Assembly (NCBI GenBank): GCA_949987705.1 | Contig: CATLJY010000215.1 | Location: forward strand, 1 to 64,000 | Reading direction: 5' to 3' | From: Thereva unica | Lineage: Eukaryota; Arthropoda; Insecta; Diptera; Therevidae | Length of the DNA stretch: 64,000 bases | Part shown: positions 60,027 to 64,000 of the stretch, one piece after another | Position numbering within the stretch: position 1 is the stretch's first letter | How the letters are laid out: each line of letters starts with the position of its first letter | Made by a program: the position numbers and the translations under genes | Notes under the pieces: model-generated | Databases searched by the model: none | Seen by the model: only the letters and a program-made list of their open reading frames with translations | Told to the model about the DNA's origin: nothing

Positions 60027-60710
60027 AACTTCCCAGTATAGGAAGTGATTGTAATCGGTCCGAAAATCGAAATCAAAAATTTCAACGTATTTTCATCTTT
60101 CAAGGTCCCAGGAGCATTTTAAGCAAAAAATTGGGAGGAAGCATGTGTGTGTGTGTGCGCGCGTACGGACGTGGTCATTTTTTCCTGCATGATATCGCGC
60201 GAACCAAAACTGATATCGACTTCGTTGAGGTGTCGTTCGAAGCGTATCAACCGAAATATGATCTGAAAAGATTTTCATGAAATTCGGTCCAGCCGTTTTT
60301 TTGTTTAAGCGACGTAAGTGATTTTTGTACCTGCACGATATCGCCGAACCACGAAAGATACTTGAGGTGCCGTTCGAAGCGTATTAGCGACAATATAATC
60401 TGAAAAGATTTTTATAATATTCGGTCCAGCGGTTTTTTGGTTTAAATGACTTAAGTGATTTTTGTACCTGCACGATACCGCGCGAACTAAAAACTATCGA
60501 CTTCATTGAGGTGCCGAAAAACATTAACACATCAATTTTATATACATTTTCGTCATCCTAATCTTGTAAGTGCGCACATTTAGTTTGACATTTTAGCGAA
60601 AATATTGATAAGCAATTGTGACAAATTTTCGGTATTATACATATATTCTATATTCATTTATTATTAAAATATCCAATCATAATATTCAACATCCATCATA
60701 CTGGGAAGTT
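60027..60710. mobile_element. 684-bp TIR element with about 140-bp internal tandem repeats
   Basis: AACTTCCCAGTAT at 60027-60039 is inverted at 60698-60710. Inside, a unit beginning CCTGCAYGATAYCGC starts at 60184, 60330 and 60467 (spacings 146 and 137 bp), with shared GTTCGAAGCGTAT and ATTCGGTCCAGC blocks. The left end ACTTCC...GGAAGT is also a small palindrome. No transposase is present. TTAA/TTGA flanks are suggestive but not decisive. Confidence 0.7.
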
Positions 60711-60814
60711 GATCGTGTGGACCGAAAGGGTCGAGCCCACATCCCAACTAGTTTATATTGAAATTGAATAAATAATTGAAACCAAACGATAGTACCATTA
60801 TTACCGGCCTTAGT

Positions 60815-60915
60815 AAACTTGGGGTTAAGGTGCCCGACTATCATCTCTGAAATCCATGACTCGAATCCACTCCGCGGTATCGCTCTTCCTCCTTTTATTT
60901 TCCCCAATATCCGAA
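60815..60915 (+). repeat. tRNA-like SINE head
   Basis: CCGGCCTTAGTAAACTTGGG followed by GTTAAGGTGCCCGACTATCA and a B-box-like GACTCGAATCCACTCC matches the heads at 25095 and 32785 (minus). It is inserted immediately beyond the TIR element at 60027-60710. Confidence 0.6.
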
Positions 60916-61500
60916 ATCAGCGTTCTGTCGCCTTAGTACCGGATAGAAATCGGTTTAATAATGCCGTGTGTTGACGTTGTCAGCTCTTTTATTTCTCTCT
61001 CTTTCCGGCTGAAGTTTGTTATCCGACATTGACTTAATAATAGAAGCCTCTTTAAAATCGTTTAGATATTAATTAATCATTAAAAAGCCTAATCTTGAAT
61101 CCAACTAAATATTAGACTACAAACAGTATGGGTTTAAACAAAAATCATTTACTGGTGACCTTGTTGTGTATCTAATAGAACCCTTCAATCAAAATATGCA
61201 TTGGTATAGTTAGTTTGATCTGGTTGCTTCATATATGACCACATATTCCAAATTACCAAACAAGCATCCGACTGGTTGGGAAATCTTAAAAGGTGCAAGT
61301 TCCTTCTACGTCCATTAGCCAGTCCCGGTGATGTTATATACAAATCCTACATTCGGCTTCACCTAGAATTCAACCTTAATTTAGAATTTCTCTTGGAAAT
61401 TGTTTTTGAGCTACTGTAGAAATGCGTAAACATTGAAAAACTTTATAAGAATTTTATACTCGCAAGACAAGACTAGCCCATTCCCTCTGCCTTAAAAGCC
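60916..61500 (+). mobile_element. Decayed jockey-like LINE remnant
   Basis: At 61130-61250 the sequence matches, with many changes, the same RT block seen at 38570-38690 and 11660-11780 (GFKQKSFTGDLVVYLIE in broken frames). The remainder is not alignable by eye. Confidence 0.45.
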
Positions 61501-61660
61501 CCTTAGTTTCTCATAACCTACATATTTGGATTCCGTTCCAAAATTCAACAACTCGATTGTGGTACAATCTTTCGCAGTCAGTATTTCCAAACTCCTACAA
61601 GATCCAACATCGATCAATACGATCTCCTTTAATGTTCTACCTGCTCCTCTTAAACCCATA
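61501..61660 (+). mobile_element. Jockey-like LINE 3' coding trace
   Basis: WYNLSQSVFPNSYKIQ near 61558-61605 is the C-terminal block that appears as WNNLRQSVIPNTYKNQEFKR at 62770-62835. The frame is lost afterward. Confidence 0.5.
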
Positions 61661-62160
61661 TTCTATCCCCCGTACTAGGTCTACTACTACACTAGCCCTC
61701 GCCTCGCTCAAGTGGTGCATATGGAAACGAACAAATATTACCATCACAACGAAAGTATGTACGTCTTTAACGAACGTTGATCTCTCCGATTCTTCTTTAT
61801 GGATCGGAAACGTGAACACTGCTCAAACCGGACGTCAGATTCTCGGTGTCTCACTCTGCGATCGCCTTCGAAAGAGACTGTTTGCCGAATGGATGATAAC
61901 CGCTTGCCCGTAAACTTCTCTGACGAAACCGTCCGGCACCCAAGAAAATTTGTCTAAAGAATATCGAGGGTGACCTAAAGAATCCAAGATTATCAGTTAC
62001 CGAGGCTCGAGACGTCGCCAAAAATCTTCAAAAATGGAAACAAATCGTGAATAGAGTTCGAGACCCAGCGGACCGACAGCAGCGTATCCGTTGCGGAGAC
62101 GTCCCGCTCGGACCGCCAGCTAACGGATCAAAGAAGAAGAAGAATTGGCAACACTCGAGC
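61661..62160 (+). mobile_element. LINE 3' end, sister of the 2053-5290 element
   Basis: Broken frames around 61795-61880 contain a LYGSETW-like block and ILGVSLCDRL. From about 61980 the sequence matches the complement of 2053-2190, including ACCGAGGCTCGAGACGTCGC and GCAGCGTATCCGTTGCGGAG, and ends with GGATCAAAGAAGAAGAAGAA. The left copy lacks about 60 bp present here. Confidence 0.7.
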
Positions 62161-62754
62161 AAATCTTGCAGTCACACCAGTGGAGAATGTACAGATGGCG
62201 TATGACGAAGATAGATATCTATGCCGAAGCATGTCGAAGATAGATACACCAAAACTAGAAAGACTCGGTTTGACTTCAGCAAGCAAAGATTATTGGACCT
62301 GCTGATAATGTCACATTGATTGATTGTGAATCCTATACCAAATCCGCTGCCGTAACTGTGGGAAAGAACAAGCTAAGTAGACAACCGAAGATTTTGCTTG
62401 CAGCTGTCTGACTCTGGCTAAGATCAGACACCTAGAAACACTTTCGTACAAAGCTTTGGAGAGTTTTTAAAGCTATAGAAGAAATGATCGTTTAGATGAA
62501 TATGACAAACTGGATCTAAAGTTCCTTCAAACAGACTGTCATATACTAAAGTAGAGGTTTTTCACGAACACCGTTTTAAAAGATTAACTTTCAGGACCAA
62601 TTGTGTCCTATTCTGCAATCCTTGGCAGCTCCACTGAAATAAACACCGTCCCTCCAGAACAGCAATATTTTCCCAAAAACATGACTAGCAGCTTATTTCC
62701 ACACCTTACAGTATTCCTTTTGACACACACGTAGGTCCATAAACCCGTTAATAA
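62161..62754. other. Unassigned interval
   Basis: Probably LINE-derived, but no motif is clear enough to name. Confidence 0.3.
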
Positions 62755-62904
62755 GTCGAACAACTCAACTATGGAACAACCTTCGACAATCAGTGATCCC
62801 GAACACATACAAAAACCAAGAATTCAAACGCATGGTTCATCGTCACCTTCTAATGAATGCCGCGAGCTCCTCTTAGCCTATCCAATCCTCTTCTTGTACT
62901 AGTC
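62755..62904 (+). mobile_element. Jockey-like LINE 3' coding end, plus strand
   Basis: The segment reads LWNNLRQSVIPNTYKNQEF followed by KRMVHRHLLMN, matching the C-terminus of the element at 38240-39180. It runs directly into an inverted copy. Confidence 0.55.
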
Positions 62905-63100
62905 CATCATGTTGTTCAAGTCATGGTGCAATGTATAGTAGTAAGCAGGATCTGAATAATAGATAGAAAGGATAGGTTAGGGGTCTGGAGGGTGCATGAA
63001 TTGATGAATTCTGAGATGTTATATGAGCTCGGAAACACCGACTACGGTAGACAGTTCTACAATCGAGTTGTTCTATTTGTAAACGAACTTCTATACCGTA
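62905..63100 (-). mobile_element. Jockey-like LINE 3' end, minus strand
   Basis: The complement contains CACCCTCCAGACCCCTAACC and TATCCTTTC, then CTTACTACTA and CATGACTTGAACAACATG. It closely matches 39055-39145 of the better preserved copy. Its 3' end faces the 3' end of the preceding plus-strand copy. Confidence 0.65.
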
Positions 63101-64000
63101 ATGTGCGCGAGGTGGGAGGTAATACATATCTAAAGTTAGCTTTAAAGTTAGCATAGATATGATTTATATTGCAGTACACTTAGTAATGCAGAATCTGCTA
63201 CAAAAATGTATAAAAGTTAATAAAATTCTTGCTCAACTTTCTCCTAATTTAAAAGTTCATCGTCGATTATTTTTCCTCATATACTATCACACCAAATAAA
63301 ATACAAATTCGTCCAATATTTATGCATTAAATGCAGTAAAAATAACTTTCCGACCAAGAAAAGAGTGAAAGTATGCAAATGTTTTCGGTTTTTGTTTAAA
63401 CGACACTATTTAGGTGCGGCAAATGATCTCATCGATCTTTGAGGATTATTAACGTTTATCACCAAACATTTTCTACATATTTTCACACAAAAACAATCGA
63501 AAAAAAAAATTGATTTTGTTTAGAAAGGTGAATTCGAGTAGCATCGATCGACCTACGCCTCTGTCTACCTATAGAAAAATAATTCCAGCAGCAGCACAGG
63601 TGATTCTGTGGTATTAAATCGCATAAGTACCTGGTCATGCATAAGAATCCCGGTGCGCATGCGTTTTATGCAATCATAAGGCCATCATCCAGATATGTAG
63701 AGCAGCACGAGTTCAACCCATCAGAAGCTGCACAGTTTTAGGTGCACTCGCCTATCGTGAACCTTGCATGCATGCACTTTGCGGAGTGTGCATATACAAG
63801 ATACGTCATGATTCCCAGTAGTTGGCCTCCCGGTGTGTGCATAATTTCATTTCATACTATTATTATATTTTTCCTCGTCTATTTTCTTTCTACGAAAAAT
63901 TTTATTGAGGAACTAATAAAAACTGGAAAGTCTTGTCTTGCAGTCAAGTCCACGGACGGCCAAGTCAAGCCGCAAAAATTTGGGTCACTGTTACGAGACA
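63101..64000. other. Unassigned end of window
   Basis: No gene is supported. AAGTCTTGTCTTGCAGTCAA near 63931 resembles the core of the palindromic cluster at 35895-36240, so another copy of that family may start here and continue beyond the window. Confidence 0.3.

Noticed and set aside
1..64000. CRISPR arrays, bacterial operons or other prokaryotic systems
   Set aside because: No direct-repeat/spacer arrays were seen, and the introns, polyadenylation signals and transposons are those of an insect genome.

Overview
The window looks like one stretch of a large, repeat-rich insect genome, most likely a brachyceran fly. It has short GT-AG introns, a matriptase-type serine protease close to Drosophila Notopleural (Np), and a 63-codon cecropin gene. 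The cecropin resembles the soldier-fly (Stratiomyidae) cecropin-like peptides as I remember them, so a stratiomyid is a reasonable guess but only a guess. I could run no database search; family calls come from reading motifs.

Three host loci are supported. (1) A plus-strand trypsin-fold protease spans 9285-20596 in seven visible exons joined by six introns. It has a six-cysteine Stubble-like knot domain, a very long Thr/Ser mucin-like stalk and a complete catalytic domain. Its 5' exons were not identified with confidence. (2) A minus-strand cecropin has two exons, 24296-24201 and 24127-24032. (3) A first coding exon with a signal peptide (54638-54764, plus strand) ends in a strong splice donor, and the rest of that gene lies beyond the window. 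The protease and this exon share a strand and may belong to a local protease cluster; the cecropin is an independent immune gene.

Most of the rest is transposable-element debris, some of it sharply delimited. A 1.72-kb Transib-type element (3048-4768, CACAGTG ends, CGCCG target duplication) sits inside a LINE. A 5.26-kb element (26652-31910) has terminal inverted repeats of about 1 kb and carries a broken gene of a transposase-like family that I cannot place. Other TIR or foldback elements lie at 35895-36240, 48951-49761, 51468-51983 (PIF/Harbinger-like, TAA duplication), 59561-59966 and 60027-60710. There are three copies of a 5S-rRNA-derived SINE, several tRNA-like SINEs, at least four lineages of non-LTR retrotransposon fragments, and decayed Copia and Gypsy pieces.

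The best candidates for something undescribed are the long-TIR element, the 5S-derived SINE family, the RSS-like Transib insertion, the unusual cecropin, and the in-frame, stop-free 54-bp intron in the protease stalk. The intervals 34000-35870 and 40100-41000 and parts of 44450-48700 look like non-repetitive intergenic DNA with possible regulatory content, but the sequence alone does not prove that.
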